Under the pieces are notes generated by a model. It saw only the letters and a program-made list of their open reading frames with translations. It did no database searches and was not told where the DNA came from. This document shows, in pieces, positions 26,797 to 35,076 of a stretch of 64,000 bases of DNA. Position numbers and translations under genes: made by a program. Origin of the DNA: Sphingomonas sp. QA11 (GTDB lineage Bacteria > Pseudomonadota > Alphaproteobacteria > Sphingomonadales > Sphingomonadaceae); contig NZ_CP098774.1 of NCBI RefSeq assembly GCF_028473665.1, positions 4,831,501 through 4,895,500 on the forward strand. The letters run 5' to 3'. The number at the start of each line of letters is the position of its first letter. Within the stretch, counting starts at the first letter, position 1.

Positions 26797-27531
26797 ATGG
26801 TGACGAACACGCAGCGGGGGCTCGCCGAGTTCCTGGGTACTTTCTGGCTCGTCTTCGGCGGCTGCGGCAGCGCGGTGCTGGCGGCGGGCTTTCCGGAAGT
26901 CGGCATCGGCTTTGCGGGCGTCGCGCTCGCCTTCGGCCTGACCGTGCTGACCATGGCCTATTCGATCGGCCATATCTCCGGCTGCCACCTCAACCCGGCG
27001 GTCACTGTCGGCCTGTGGGCGGGCGGGCGGTTCGCGGGCAAGGACATCCCGCTCTACGTCATCGCCCAGGTGCTCGGCGCGACGGTCGCCGCCTATCTGC
27101 TCTATTTCATCGCCAGCGGTGCGCCGGGCTTCACCCTGCCGCCCAACGGCCTTGCGGTGAACGGGCTCGAATCGCTGTCACCCGGTCATTATTCGCTGGC
27201 GGCCGGGCTGACGATCGAGGTCGTGCTGACTTTCTTCTTCCTGCTGGTGATCATGGGATCGACCGACACGCGAGCGCCGGCCGGCTTCGCGCCGATCGCG
27301 ATCGGCCTCGCGCTCACCCTGATCCACCTGATCAGCATCCCGGTCACCAACACCTCGGTGAACCCGGCGCGCAGCACCGGACCGGCACTGGTGGTCGGCG
27401 GGCTGGCGCTTCAGCAGCTCTGGTGGTTCTGGGTCGCGCCGATCGTGGGCGGTGTGCTCGGCGGCCTTGTGTACAAGACGCTCGGCGCCGATGCGTCGAA
27501 GAAGCCGCCGATCGAGGGCGAGGCGCTCTGA
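26797..27531 (+). CDS. aqpZ: Aquaporin Z
   Basis: The product is 244 residues with six membrane helices and both NPA loops, in CHLNPAVTVGLW and SVNPARSTGPAL. The selectivity-filter residues of the water-specific class are consistent with AqpZ: His in helix 5 (LTLIHLISIPVTN) and Arg after the second NPA. AAAGGAGAGGAA lies before the ATG. It provides water flux across the inner membrane. The gene converges on msrA with a hairpin between. Confidence 0.95.
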   Translation: MVTNTQRGLAEFLGTFWLVFGGCGSAVLAAGFPEVGIGFAGVALAFGLTVLTMAYSIGHISGCHLNPAVTVGLWAGGRFAGKDIPLYVIAQVLGATVAAYLLYFIASGAPGFTLPPNGLAVNGLESLSPGHYSLAAGLTIEVVLTFFFLLVIMGSTDTRAPAGFAPIAIGLALTLIHLISIPVTNTSVNPARSTGPALVVGGLALQQLWWFWVAPIVGGVLGGLVYKTLGADASKKPPIEGEAL

Positions 27532-27538
27532 TCTGCTT

Positions 27539-27564
27539 ATTCCCCTCCCGGAAGGGAGGGGAAT
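27539..27564. terminator. Bidirectional terminator between aqpZ and msrA
   Basis: A perfect inverted repeat, ATTCCCCTCCC-GGAA-GGGAGGGGAAT, lies 8 bases after the aqpZ stop and 2 bases after the msrA stop. It is flanked by TATT and TTAT, giving short T-tracts on both strands. A shared terminator fits the convergent arrangement. Confidence 0.75.
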
Positions 27565-27565
27565 A

Positions 27566-28111
27566 TTACGCGGCCATCCCGGTTTTCGACCGGTCGGCGA
27601 AGCTCTTGCGGAGCTTCTTCAGCTTGGGCGGGATCACGGCCAGGCAATAGGGGTTCGACTGGCCTTCGCCTTCCCAATATTGCTGATGATAGTCCTCCGC
27701 CGGATACCATTCGGAAAGCGGCTCAATCGACGTCACGATCGGCGCGGGCCAGCCGGCCGAGGCGCGCGCGATCGCTGCCTGGGCCTCTTCGCGCTGGTCG
27801 GCCGAATGCGGGAAGATCGCCGAGCGATATTGCGTGCCGACGTCATTGCCCTGCCGGTTGAGCTGGGTCGGATCATGAGTCGCGAAGAACATGTCCAGGA
27901 TATCGCCATAGCGCACCTGATCCGTGTCGAAGGTGATCCGGATCGCCTCGGCATGGCCGGTATCCCCGCCGCACACCTGCTTGTAGGTCGGGTTGGGCAG
28001 CGCCCCGCCGATATAGCCACTCTCGACCGTCTCGACGCCGATCACGTCCTTGAACACTGCCTCGGTGCACCAGAAACATCCGCCCGCCAGCGTCGCCACG
28101 TCGCTTGCCAT
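27566..28111 (-). CDS. msrA: Peptide methionine-S-sulfoxide reductase MsrA
   Basis: The product is 181 residues. The catalytic motif GCFWCTEAVF is at the N-terminus, and YKQVCGGDTGHAEA, DPTQLNRQGNDVGTQYRS, and the C-terminal EDYHQQYW complete the signature. It reduces the S form of methionine sulfoxide in damaged proteins. No signal peptide is present, so it is cytoplasmic. A separate msrB is not in the window. Confidence 0.95.
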   Translation of the reverse strand: MASDVATLAGGCFWCTEAVFKDVIGVETVESGYIGGALPNPTYKQVCGGDTGHAEAIRITFDTDQVRYGDILDMFFATHDPTQLNRQGNDVGTQYRSAIFPHSADQREEAQAAIARASAGWPAPIVTSIEPLSEWYPAEDYHQQYWEGEGQSNPYCLAVIPPKLKKLRKSFADRSKTGMAA

Positions 28112-28180
28112 CTCTCACTCCTGCCTTGAGCCGCCCAAGATAGGGTCGCGCGGGCGGGAGGCAATCGCCCCGGAGCCGGC

Positions 28181-30340
28181 TTACAGGCCGAAGCGCAGCG
28201 TGGCCCGGATGTCGCGGCCGGCGAGCGGCGCGAAATCCTTGAGGAAGCTCGCCGCACGCCGCGCATTCACATCGAAGATGTTGTTGGCGCTGATCGTCAG
28301 CGTGGTCTTGCTGGCCTTGCCGAACGGCGCGATCCCGACCGAGGCATTGACCATCGTATAGGCGTTGGTCGGGGTCTCGAACGCGGCGATCCGGTTCTGC
28401 CTGAACACGCGTTCGACCTCGATGCGGCCGTTGAGCCGGTCGCCCTGCGCCTCGACCCCGCCAAGCACGCGCATCGGCGGGATGCGCGGCAACGGACCCT
28501 GGTCGACGATCGAGGCATGGACATAGTCGCCCAGCGCATCGACATTGATCTTGTAGCCGCCGACCTTGGCGAGCAGCACCGACGCCTCCGCCTCGACGCC
28601 GTAATAGACCGCATCGGTCTGGATCGACTGGAAGCAGGGGAATTCGACGGTGCGCCCGCTCGGCGCGGCGGCAGCCTCGCAGACCGATTGCGCGACCTGG
28701 GTCTCGGCGATGTAGTTGGTGAAGCGGTTATAATAGGCCGACGCGTCGAAGCTGTAGCCATTGCCGTGCGCGTGCAGCGTCCCCTCCAGCCCCCAGCTCT
28801 TCTCGAGCCTGAAGTTGGGATTGCCCAGCTCATAGGCCTGGGTGCCGGCATGCGCGCCGTTGGCGAACAATTCCTCGGCTGAAGGAGCGCGCTCGGTGCG
28901 CGAGAAGTTCAGGCCGATCCGCACTGCATCGCTGATGCCGTAGGACGCACCGATCGATCCCGACAGTGCACCGAAATGCCGCTGCCCAGCGAAGAAGCGC
29001 TCGTCGCCCAGCGGCGTGCGCGCCGCGACGTCAGTCACTTCGTAGCGAAGCCCGCCCTCCGCCTTGAACGCGCCGAGATCGAGCTGCTGGAGGGTGAAGA
29101 AGCCGATCTGGTTGGTCTCGTTCTTGGGCAGGAAGGCCTCGTCGCCAACCACGTTGAACACCCGGTTGAAATATTGCACGCCCGACGCGCCGACCCAGGC
29201 GCCCCGCTTCGCCTGAACCAGCTCAAGCCGTGCCTCGGTGCCGTTATTATAGAAGGCGGTGCCGATCGCGCCGTCGGGCTCAAGCTCGAAATGGCGATAG
29301 GTCGCATGGCCCGCGCGGAGGCGGATCTTGTCGAGGAAGCCGCCGCCCGTATTCACCTCGGCGCGCAGGTCGAACCGGTTCTGCACGATGTCGAGCCGGG
29401 GCGCCTCCTGGCCCTGGTCGGGCAGGGTCGCGTAGCGGATCGGCACGCCGTACAGGCTGTCATAATGGCTGTACGATACGCCCAGGCTGCCGGTGTCGGT
29501 GATGATCGACGCGCCGACGCCCGCCGTCCAGGTTCGGGCGGCGGTATTGGGCAGCTTGCCGCGGATCGCCGCGTTGGCGGCATAGTCGATCGGGTCCTCG
29601 CCGGGTTCGGGCGCAGCCGGCGGCAGCTTGCTGGTGGCGATCGCCTCCTGGCGGCGCTGTTCGGTCAGGGCATAGCCACCGATGCGCAGGTCGTCGCTCT
29701 TCGACCAGGAACCGTCGGCATGGAGCACGAGATGCTCGCCGATCGCGACATCGCCCGCCATGCCGGCCGATCGCTCGTTCGCCGCCGAGCCATAGGTGGC
29801 GATGCCGTCGAGACGATAGCCCTTGGCAGGCACCGCGCGCGGAATGCGCGTGTCAATCACGTTGACGACGCCGCCCACCGCGGAGGAGCCGAACAGCAGG
29901 GCCGAGGGGCCGCGCAGAACCTCGATCCGCTCGGCCAGCAGCGGATCGATGATCACCGCATGGTCGACCGAGGTGTTGGACACGTCGATCGATCCGATCC
30001 CGTCGGTCAGCACGCGGACCCGCTCGCCCTGGAAGCCGCGCAGGATCGGGCGCGACGCGCTCGGCCCGAACGAGGTCGCCGAGACGCCGGGCTGCTTGGC
30101 CAGGGTTTCGCCGATCGTCGGCTTCAGGTCACGGGTAAGTTCCTCGCCGCTGACGACCGAGGTGCCGGAAAGGACGTCGGTTTCGCTCTGTCGGAAGGGC
30201 GCGGTGACGATCACGTCGGGGCCCTGGCCGGCCAGGGCGGAGGCGCTGTCCGACACGCTCACCGAAGGCGCGTCCTGCGCAAAAGCCGGCCCTGCGATCA
30301 TCAGGGTGGTACCGGCGAGCAGGGCGATCTTCAGCGTCAT
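28181..30340 (-). CDS. TonB-dependent outer-membrane receptor, ZnuD-like
   Basis: The product is 719 residues from the ATG at 30340, which has CGGAG upstream. A signal peptide (to AFAQ, about residue 21) precedes the plug (ETDVLSGTSVVSGEEL, RPILRGFQGERVRVLTDGI, RIEVLRGPSALLFGSSAVGG) and a beta-barrel ending in an aromatic-hydrophobic terminus (RATLRFGL). The plug segment with DVSNTSVDHAVIIDPLLAERIEVLRGP and the C-terminal FLKDFAPLAGRDIRATLRFG match my memory of the zinc receptor ZnuD, not siderophore receptors. A candidate Zur box lies 40 bases upstream. Zinc import is an inference. Confidence 0.85.
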   Translation of the reverse strand: MTLKIALLAGTTLMIAGPAFAQDAPSVSVSDSASALAGQGPDVIVTAPFRQSETDVLSGTSVVSGEELTRDLKPTIGETLAKQPGVSATSFGPSASRPILRGFQGERVRVLTDGIGSIDVSNTSVDHAVIIDPLLAERIEVLRGPSALLFGSSAVGGVVNVIDTRIPRAVPAKGYRLDGIATYGSAANERSAGMAGDVAIGEHLVLHADGSWSKSDDLRIGGYALTEQRRQEAIATSKLPPAAPEPGEDPIDYAANAAIRGKLPNTAARTWTAGVGASIITDTGSLGVSYSHYDSLYGVPIRYATLPDQGQEAPRLDIVQNRFDLRAEVNTGGGFLDKIRLRAGHATYRHFELEPDGAIGTAFYNNGTEARLELVQAKRGAWVGASGVQYFNRVFNVVGDEAFLPKNETNQIGFFTLQQLDLGAFKAEGGLRYEVTDVAARTPLGDERFFAGQRHFGALSGSIGASYGISDAVRIGLNFSRTERAPSAEELFANGAHAGTQAYELGNPNFRLEKSWGLEGTLHAHGNGYSFDASAYYNRFTNYIAETQVAQSVCEAAAAPSGRTVEFPCFQSIQTDAVYYGVEAEASVLLAKVGGYKINVDALGDYVHASIVDQGPLPRIPPMRVLGGVEAQGDRLNGRIEVERVFRQNRIAAFETPTNAYTMVNASVGIAPFGKASKTTLTISANNIFDVNARRAASFLKDFAPLAGRDIRATLRFGL

Positions 30341-30379
30341 GACATACTCCGACTGTGCGTTGTGCGGCGGAGTAGATAG

Positions 30380-30395
30380 GATGTTATAAAGTATC
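30380..30395 (-). promoter_or_regulatory. Candidate Zur-type box upstream of the ZnuD-like receptor
   Basis: Read on the coding (minus) strand, GATACTTTATAACATC is an imperfect AT-rich palindrome with a TATAACATC half-site, resembling alphaproteobacterial Zur operators (with a TTATAACAT half). It lies 40 bases before the receptor start. The match was made by eye. Confidence 0.45.
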
Positions 30396-30451
30396 AAGGC
30401 AATTCATCGCTACGGACGCACGCTTCGCCGACGATGAGGATTGATACGGCG

Positions 30452-31213
30452 TTACGCCCGGTACGGCGTGACGGTGGCCGCCCGCTTCATCCGCGCCCAG
30501 GCACCCAGCGCCCACCAGGCGAGCGCCCACAGGATTCCGAAGCTCCAGCCGGCGATGACGTCGCTCGGCCAGTGGACGCCGAGATAGATCCGGCTGAAGC
30601 CGATCGCGCCGACCAGCAGCATGGCGACGGCCAGGATATAGCGGCGCGCGCGTGGTTCCTCGACGATCTGGGCCATCAGCAGCGCGATGGTGAGATAGAT
30701 GATCGCGCTGTTCGCGGCGTGACCGCTCGGGAAGCTGGCCGAGGTCACTTGGACGAGATGATCGGTCACCTCCGGGCGAGCACGGCCGGTCAGGCTCTTG
30801 GCGATGGCGACCGCGACCGAGCCGCTGATCGTTCCGCCAAGCACCAGCCAGAAGGTCAGCCAGTGGCGCTGCACCGCCAGGAAGCCGGCGGCCATCGTCA
30901 CCAGGATGACCAGCACCGTCTCCCCGCCGAGCGCGGTCACGTCGATCATCGTCTGCTTCAGCCAGGACGGGCCGATCGGGGCGCCGTGAATCGTGCCGTG
31001 GCGCATCGCGAGCAGGATGGTCCGGTCGAAGCCGAACTGGAACCCGCGATCGATCAGCGTGCCGATCAGGCCCAGGATCAGCACCGCGGCCGCCACCGCG
31101 CCGATGCCGATCAATCGCCAGGGCGGATGACGGATATCGTCGGGAACATGGCCTGCCGTGTCGGCGCCCCGGGCATGAAGGGGATCGTCGGGGAGGGGAT
31201 CAGCGGACGTCAC
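30452..31213 (-). CDS. PAP2-superfamily membrane phosphatase
   Basis: The product is about 253 residues from the GTG at 31213. The three phosphatase motifs are present: KSLTGRARP, SFPSGHAANS, and SRIYLGVHWPSDVIAG. Six hydrophobic helices are visible. This family hydrolyses phosphatidate, phosphatidylglycerol phosphate or undecaprenyl-pyrophosphate at the membrane, and the exact lipid is not predictable. It starts 7 bases after the TetR stop, so it belongs to the sulfatase-TetR operon. Confidence 0.88.
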   Translation of the reverse strand: MTSADPLPDDPLHARGADTAGHVPDDIRHPPWRLIGIGAVAAAVLILGLIGTLIDRGFQFGFDRTILLAMRHGTIHGAPIGPSWLKQTMIDVTALGGETVLVILVTMAAGFLAVQRHWLTFWLVLGGTISGSVAVAIAKSLTGRARPEVTDHLVQVTSASFPSGHAANSAIIYLTIALLMAQIVEEPRARRYILAVAMLLVGAIGFSRIYLGVHWPSDVIAGWSFGILWALAWWALGAWARMKRAATVTPYRA

Positions 31214-31220
31214 CCGACCC

Positions 31221-31808
31221 TTACTGGGCGCGTTCGGCCAGCCGATCAACCTGCGCGCGAACCACTGCCCCGGCTTTCCTGATCGAAAGCCCCTGCTCCA
31301 TGCGCAGCCGCTGCCATGTCTCGAAGCTCAGCAGCAGGTCGATCGATTCGAAGGCGAGCATGTCGCTGGAAATCTCGTCGGGCAGGATCGATTTCAGCCT
31401 GGCCCGCATGAAGGCGAGCGTTCGGGCATGTTCAGCCTGGATCGCGGCCGATTCATGCCGGTGCGCATCGGCGGCACGCTTGAACGGCATCAGCTTTTCA
31501 TAGGTGCTCAGCCGGCGGTCCATCGTCTCGGCGAGCTGTCCGCGCCAGTCGCTCGATTTATAGGGGACAAGCCACATCTCGTACTGGCGCGAGAGCCGTG
31601 CCGTCATCGCGGCATAGAGGCTCTCCATATCCTTGAAATGGCGGAAAACGCTGCGCAGGCCGACGGCGGCGCGGCCCGCCACCTGGTCGGCGCTGGGGGT
31701 GATCTGCCCTTCGGCGACAAGCGCGAGCATCGCCTCGACGATCTTGTCGCGGCTCGATTCCGATCGTCTTCTTCGCCCGTCGGCTGAACGCCCTTCGTCT
31801 TCGGCCAT
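31221..31808 (-). CDS. TetR-family transcriptional regulator
   Basis: The product is 195 residues. The N-terminal helix-turn-helix (residues about 20-65, with DKIVEAMLALVAEGQITPSADQVAGRAAVGLRSVFRHF split across the helices) is the TetR type. The C-terminal ligand domain is divergent. The gene starts 4 bases after the sulfatase stop on the same strand, within an operon of DUF4345, sulfatase, TetR and PAP2. A perfect palindrome in the divergent promoter of that operon is the obvious candidate target. Confidence 0.88.
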   Translation of the reverse strand: MAEDEGRSADGRRRRSESSRDKIVEAMLALVAEGQITPSADQVAGRAAVGLRSVFRHFKDMESLYAAMTARLSRQYEMWLVPYKSSDWRGQLAETMDRRLSTYEKLMPFKRAADAHRHESAAIQAEHARTLAFMRARLKSILPDEISSDMLAFESIDLLLSFETWQRLRMEQGLSIRKAGAVVRAQVDRLAERAQ

Positions 31809-31812
31809 CAGT

Positions 31813-33462
31813 TCAATTTGCCCAGTAGATATAGGTCTCGCCCGGTTTCGGCCTGGTCCCGAGCGGCCGGTCGATGGCGATCGGCGACCGGATCAGCGAC
31901 GGCCAGGCCGGCTTGACGCTTTCCTTATCATGCTTTGCCAGCAATGCCTGCAGTCGTGCGACGACGGCGGGTTGTTGCGCCGCGACGTCATGCTGTTCCG
32001 TCGGGTCGGCGCGCATGTCGAACAGCAACGCCTTGTGCGGCAGATCGAGCATCTGCAGCTTCCAGTCGCCCTCGCGCACCACCCGATAGGCGCCGTCGCG
32101 CCAGAACAGCGTCTGGTGCGGGGCGCCGGTCGCCTTGCCCTCGACAAAGGGCATCAGGTCGACGCCGTCGATCGCGCGGTCGGCCGGCATCGCGATCCCG
32201 GCTGCCTTGCCCGCGGTGGCGAAGATGTCGAAATGGCTCACCGGCCCGGCGATTCGCGTGCCTGCCCTGATCTGCGCGGGCCAGCGCATGAAGAACGGCA
32301 CCTTCATCCCGCCTTCGAAGAAGGTGGCCTTCCAGCCGCGATAGGGCCGGTTGATGTCGGGCAGGCCGATATAATGCGCGCCGCCATTGTCGCTGGTGAA
32401 GATCACCAGCGTATTCTTGTCGAGGCCCTGCGCCTTCAGCTCGGCCGTCACCCGGCCGACCCCCCGATCGAGCGCGCGGATCATCGCGGCATAGACGCGG
32501 GTACGGTGGTCGGCGATCTGCGGCAGCGCGTCGTAATCCGCCTTTAGCGCCTGGAGCGGCGTGTGCGGCGCGTTATAGGCCAGGTACAGGAAGAAGGGCC
32601 GGTTGCGGTTCGCCCTGATCGTGTCGATCGCCTGGTCGGTCAGGTAATCGGTCATGTAGCGGCTCGGCCGGAACGGCGCGCTGCCGTTATACTGGACGCT
32701 GAACGGGAGGTTCGCCCAGATATATTTGTCGATCGGGTCGAAATCCTGCTTCGAATTGGCGGCGTTCGGATCAGTTTCCGGCAGGAACATCTGCGCGCCG
32801 ATGATGAAGCCGAGGCTTTCGTCGAAACCCTTGTCCTCGGGCCGCATGCCCTTCGCACCGCCAAGGTGCCATTTGCCGAGATGGAGCGTGTGATACCCCT
32901 TGCCGCGCATCAGCTGGGCAATGGTCAGCTCCGATCGCGGCATGCCCTTGTCGTCGGCCGGCGGATCGTTCCGCGCGGCCTCCTCGTCGAAGATGGTGCG
33001 GTGCTCCCAGCTCGTCGGGAAGCCGGCGATGGTGCGCGCGAAGCGGGTGTCGGTCGGCGTGAATTCAAAGCCGAAGCGGGTCGGATAGCGCCCGGTCATC
33101 AGCGCGGCGCGCGACGGCGCGCAGGTGGCGTTGCCGGCATAGCCGTCGGCGAAGCTGACCCCGTCCCGCCCGAGCGCGTCGATATGAGGCGTCTTGAGAA
33201 GGCCGCCCGCCACCCCGCCGCCGTTGAAGCTGATGTCGTTATAGCCGAGATCGTCAGCGACGATCAGGACGATATTGGGCGGGCGCTTGTCGGCCGGTAC
33301 CCGCGGCGTATCCGGCCCCTTCTGCCAGGCGACCGGCCGGTTGGGATAGACGTGCGGCGACAGCCAGCCAGCGAGGTGGAGCAGCACGTAATCCTTGGCC
33401 AGGTAGCCGCCGACAAGGAGCAGCGCGACCGTTCCAAGCAGGATCTTCAGCCAGGTCTTCAT
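31813..33462 (-). CDS. Formylglycine-type arylsulfatase, membrane-anchored
   Basis: The product is 549 residues from the ATG at 33462. A single N-terminal membrane helix (residues 5-22, WLKILLGTVALLLVGGYL) anchors it, with the catalytic domain probably periplasmic. The active-site motif CAPSRAALMTGR carries the cysteine that is oxidised to formylglycine. PNIVLIVADDLGYND binds calcium, and the GKWHLGG and TSDNGGAHY segments complete the fold. The substrate is unknown. Activation needs a formylglycine-generating enzyme, such as the one at 40468. Confidence 0.93.
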   Translation of the reverse strand: MKTWLKILLGTVALLLVGGYLAKDYVLLHLAGWLSPHVYPNRPVAWQKGPDTPRVPADKRPPNIVLIVADDLGYNDISFNGGGVAGGLLKTPHIDALGRDGVSFADGYAGNATCAPSRAALMTGRYPTRFGFEFTPTDTRFARTIAGFPTSWEHRTIFDEEAARNDPPADDKGMPRSELTIAQLMRGKGYHTLHLGKWHLGGAKGMRPEDKGFDESLGFIIGAQMFLPETDPNAANSKQDFDPIDKYIWANLPFSVQYNGSAPFRPSRYMTDYLTDQAIDTIRANRNRPFFLYLAYNAPHTPLQALKADYDALPQIADHRTRVYAAMIRALDRGVGRVTAELKAQGLDKNTLVIFTSDNGGAHYIGLPDINRPYRGWKATFFEGGMKVPFFMRWPAQIRAGTRIAGPVSHFDIFATAGKAAGIAMPADRAIDGVDLMPFVEGKATGAPHQTLFWRDGAYRVVREGDWKLQMLDLPHKALLFDMRADPTEQHDVAAQQPAVVARLQALLAKHDKESVKPAWPSLIRSPIAIDRPLGTRPKPGETYIYWAN

Positions 33463-33473
33463 GCGCGGGCTCC

Positions 33474-33854
33474 TCAGCGCCGGTTGGAGAGGATGCGGCG
33501 TCCCGCAAGCAGGATCGCGATCATCGCCGCCTCGGCGATCATCGGTTCGAAGGCGGTGGGCGACGCCCCGTCGATCGCGATGGCGACGCAGCGCCCGAAC
33601 AGCGCGATGGCGAGCAGGAGCAGCGGCACGCTCAGCGGCTCGGGCCGTCCGCGCCACGCCCCGAGCAGCGCGAACGTCCCGCCGGTCACGAAGAAGGCGG
33701 TGAAGTCGGCCCGCATCGTCGCGAGCCCCTGGATGCTCGCGGGCAGCAGGAAGAATCTGGCGCCCAGCCTTGCCGGGGCGGCCAGGAAGGCGAGCCCGAT
33801 GGCCAGGTTGAACAGCCCGACCAGTGCGATCGCGGCGCGAATCATGGTGCGCAT
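33474..33854 (-). CDS. DUF4345-like small membrane protein
   Basis: The product is 126 residues from the ATG at 33854 with GGGAGAGG upstream. It has four hydrophobic helices and a pattern (GLFNLAIGLAFLAAPARLGARFF, then ASIQGLATMRADFTAFFVTGGTFALLGAWRG) that matches the DUF4345 group as I recall it. Function is unknown. It is the first gene of the sulfatase operon, with 11 bases before the sulfatase start, and is divergent from the metallo-hydrolase gene. Confidence 0.7.
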   Translation of the reverse strand: MRTMIRAAIALVGLFNLAIGLAFLAAPARLGARFFLLPASIQGLATMRADFTAFFVTGGTFALLGAWRGRPEPLSVPLLLLAIALFGRCVAIAIDGASPTAFEPMIAEAAMIAILLAGRRILSNRR

Positions 33855-33913
33855 GCCTGCCTCTCCCTTGTTTCCCGGCATCGTATCAGCACTCGGGGCC
33901 TTTGCAACATTTC

Positions 33914-33928
33914 GGCATTGATAATGCC
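33914..33928. promoter_or_regulatory. Perfect palindrome in the divergent sulfatase promoter
   Basis: GGCATT-GAT-AATGCC is a perfect 6+6 palindrome with a 3-base spacer. It lies between the two divergent sulfatase operons (starts at 33854 minus and 33967 plus). It also includes GATAAT, which could serve as a rightward -10. The TetR encoded in the left operon is the likely binder, but binding is not shown. Confidence 0.6.
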
Positions 33929-33966
33929 ATTATCCCGGCGCATCATCATCGACAGGAGAGAGGCCG

Positions 33967-35076
33967 ATGCGAGCAGCTTCGAAAAAAGGGCTGGGAAAAT
34001 GGGCGCTGGCGGGAGTCGTCCTGGCGGCGGTCGCGTTCGGCGGAGTGACTCTGTTCCAGCGGCAGATCGGCACGGCGATGCTCGACCGCGCGGTCAAGCA
34101 TCGCGTCGGCCGCGATGCCACCGCCGGGCTTCCCGACGGGTTGCATGTCGCGCTGTGCGGCACCGGCTCGCCGCTGCCCGATCCGACGCGTGCTGGGCCG
34201 TGCACCGTGGTGATCGCCGGCAAGCGGGTCTTCCTGGTCGATGCAGGCGGGGGCGGCGCTAGGAACATCGTCCAGATGGGCATCCCGCCGGGCCGGATCG
34301 AGGCGCTGTTCCTCACTCATTTCCATTCGGACCATATCGACGGGCTAGGCCCGGTGATGCTGCTGCGCTGGTCGGGCCGCGCCTCGCCCACGCCGCTGCC
34401 CATCCATGGTCCGTCGGGGGTCGACAGCATCGTCGCCGGCTTCGACGCGGCGTACGGGCTCGATACCGGTTACCGCGTCGCGCATCACGGCGCCAGGATC
34501 CTGCCGCCTTCCGGTGCCGGCGGGACGGCGCTGCCCTTCGCGCTGCCGCCGCGCGGGCAGGGCGACAGTGTCGTGCTGATCGACGATGGCGGGGTGAGGG
34601 TGACGGCGTTCCGCGTCGATCACCGGCCGGTCGAGCCCGCGGTCGGCTATCGCTTCGACTATAAGGGCCGCTCGGTTGTGCTGAGCGGCGACACGGCACC
34701 GACCCCGACGGTGGCCGCGGCGGCGAAAGGCGCCGATGTGCTGGTCCATGAGGCGCTCCAGCCGAAGCTCGTCGCCTTGCTGACCAGGGGACTCGAGGCG
34801 CGGGGCCAGGCGAACATGGCGCAGGTCACGCGCGACATCATCGGCTATCACTCGACGCCGGAACAGGCGGCGCAGGTCGCGAAGGCGGCGGGCGTACGCT
34901 ATCTGATGCTCAACCATATCGTCCCGCCGATGCCGATCCGCTTCGCCTACCCCGCGTTTCTCGGCGATGCGCATTCCTATTATGACGGGCCGATCACGGT
35001 CGGGGAGGACGGCATGATGCTCAGCATGCCGTCGGGCGGGCAGGCAGTGATCCTCAAGCGGCTGATCGACCGGTGA
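33967..35076 (+). CDS. Metallo-beta-lactamase-fold hydrolase (MBL arylsulfatase/RNase Z-like)
   Basis: The product is 369 residues. An N-terminal membrane or signal helix (residues 12-29) is followed by the MBL fold. The metal motif HFHSDHIDG is intact, with ALCGTGSPLPDP at the start of the domain, LSGDTAPTP, and NHIVPP near the end. The domain order and the CGTGSPLPDP opening resemble the MBL-type arylsulfatases, which are independent of formylglycine. Its position between two sulfatases supports a sulfate ester role, though an unrelated hydrolase is possible. The next sulfatase overlaps it by 4 bases (GTGA). Confidence 0.85.
   Translation: MRAASKKGLGKWALAGVVLAAVAFGGVTLFQRQIGTAMLDRAVKHRVGRDATAGLPDGLHVALCGTGSPLPDPTRAGPCTVVIAGKRVFLVDAGGGGARNIVQMGIPPGRIEALFLTHFHSDHIDGLGPVMLLRWSGRASPTPLPIHGPSGVDSIVAGFDAAYGLDTGYRVAHHGARILPPSGAGGTALPFALPPRGQGDSVVLIDDGGVRVTAFRVDHRPVEPAVGYRFDYKGRSVVLSGDTAPTPTVAAAAKGADVLVHEALQPKLVALLTRGLEARGQANMAQVTRDIIGYHSTPEQAAQVAKAAGVRYLMLNHIVPPMPIRFAYPAFLGDAHSYYDGPITVGEDGMMLSMPSGGQAVILKRLIDR

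Noticed and set aside
33474..33657. Extended N-terminus of the sulfatase (start at 33657)
   Set aside because: The extension is Arg-rich, overlaps the DUF4345 gene and lacks signal features; the ATG at 33462 gives a clean membrane anchor.
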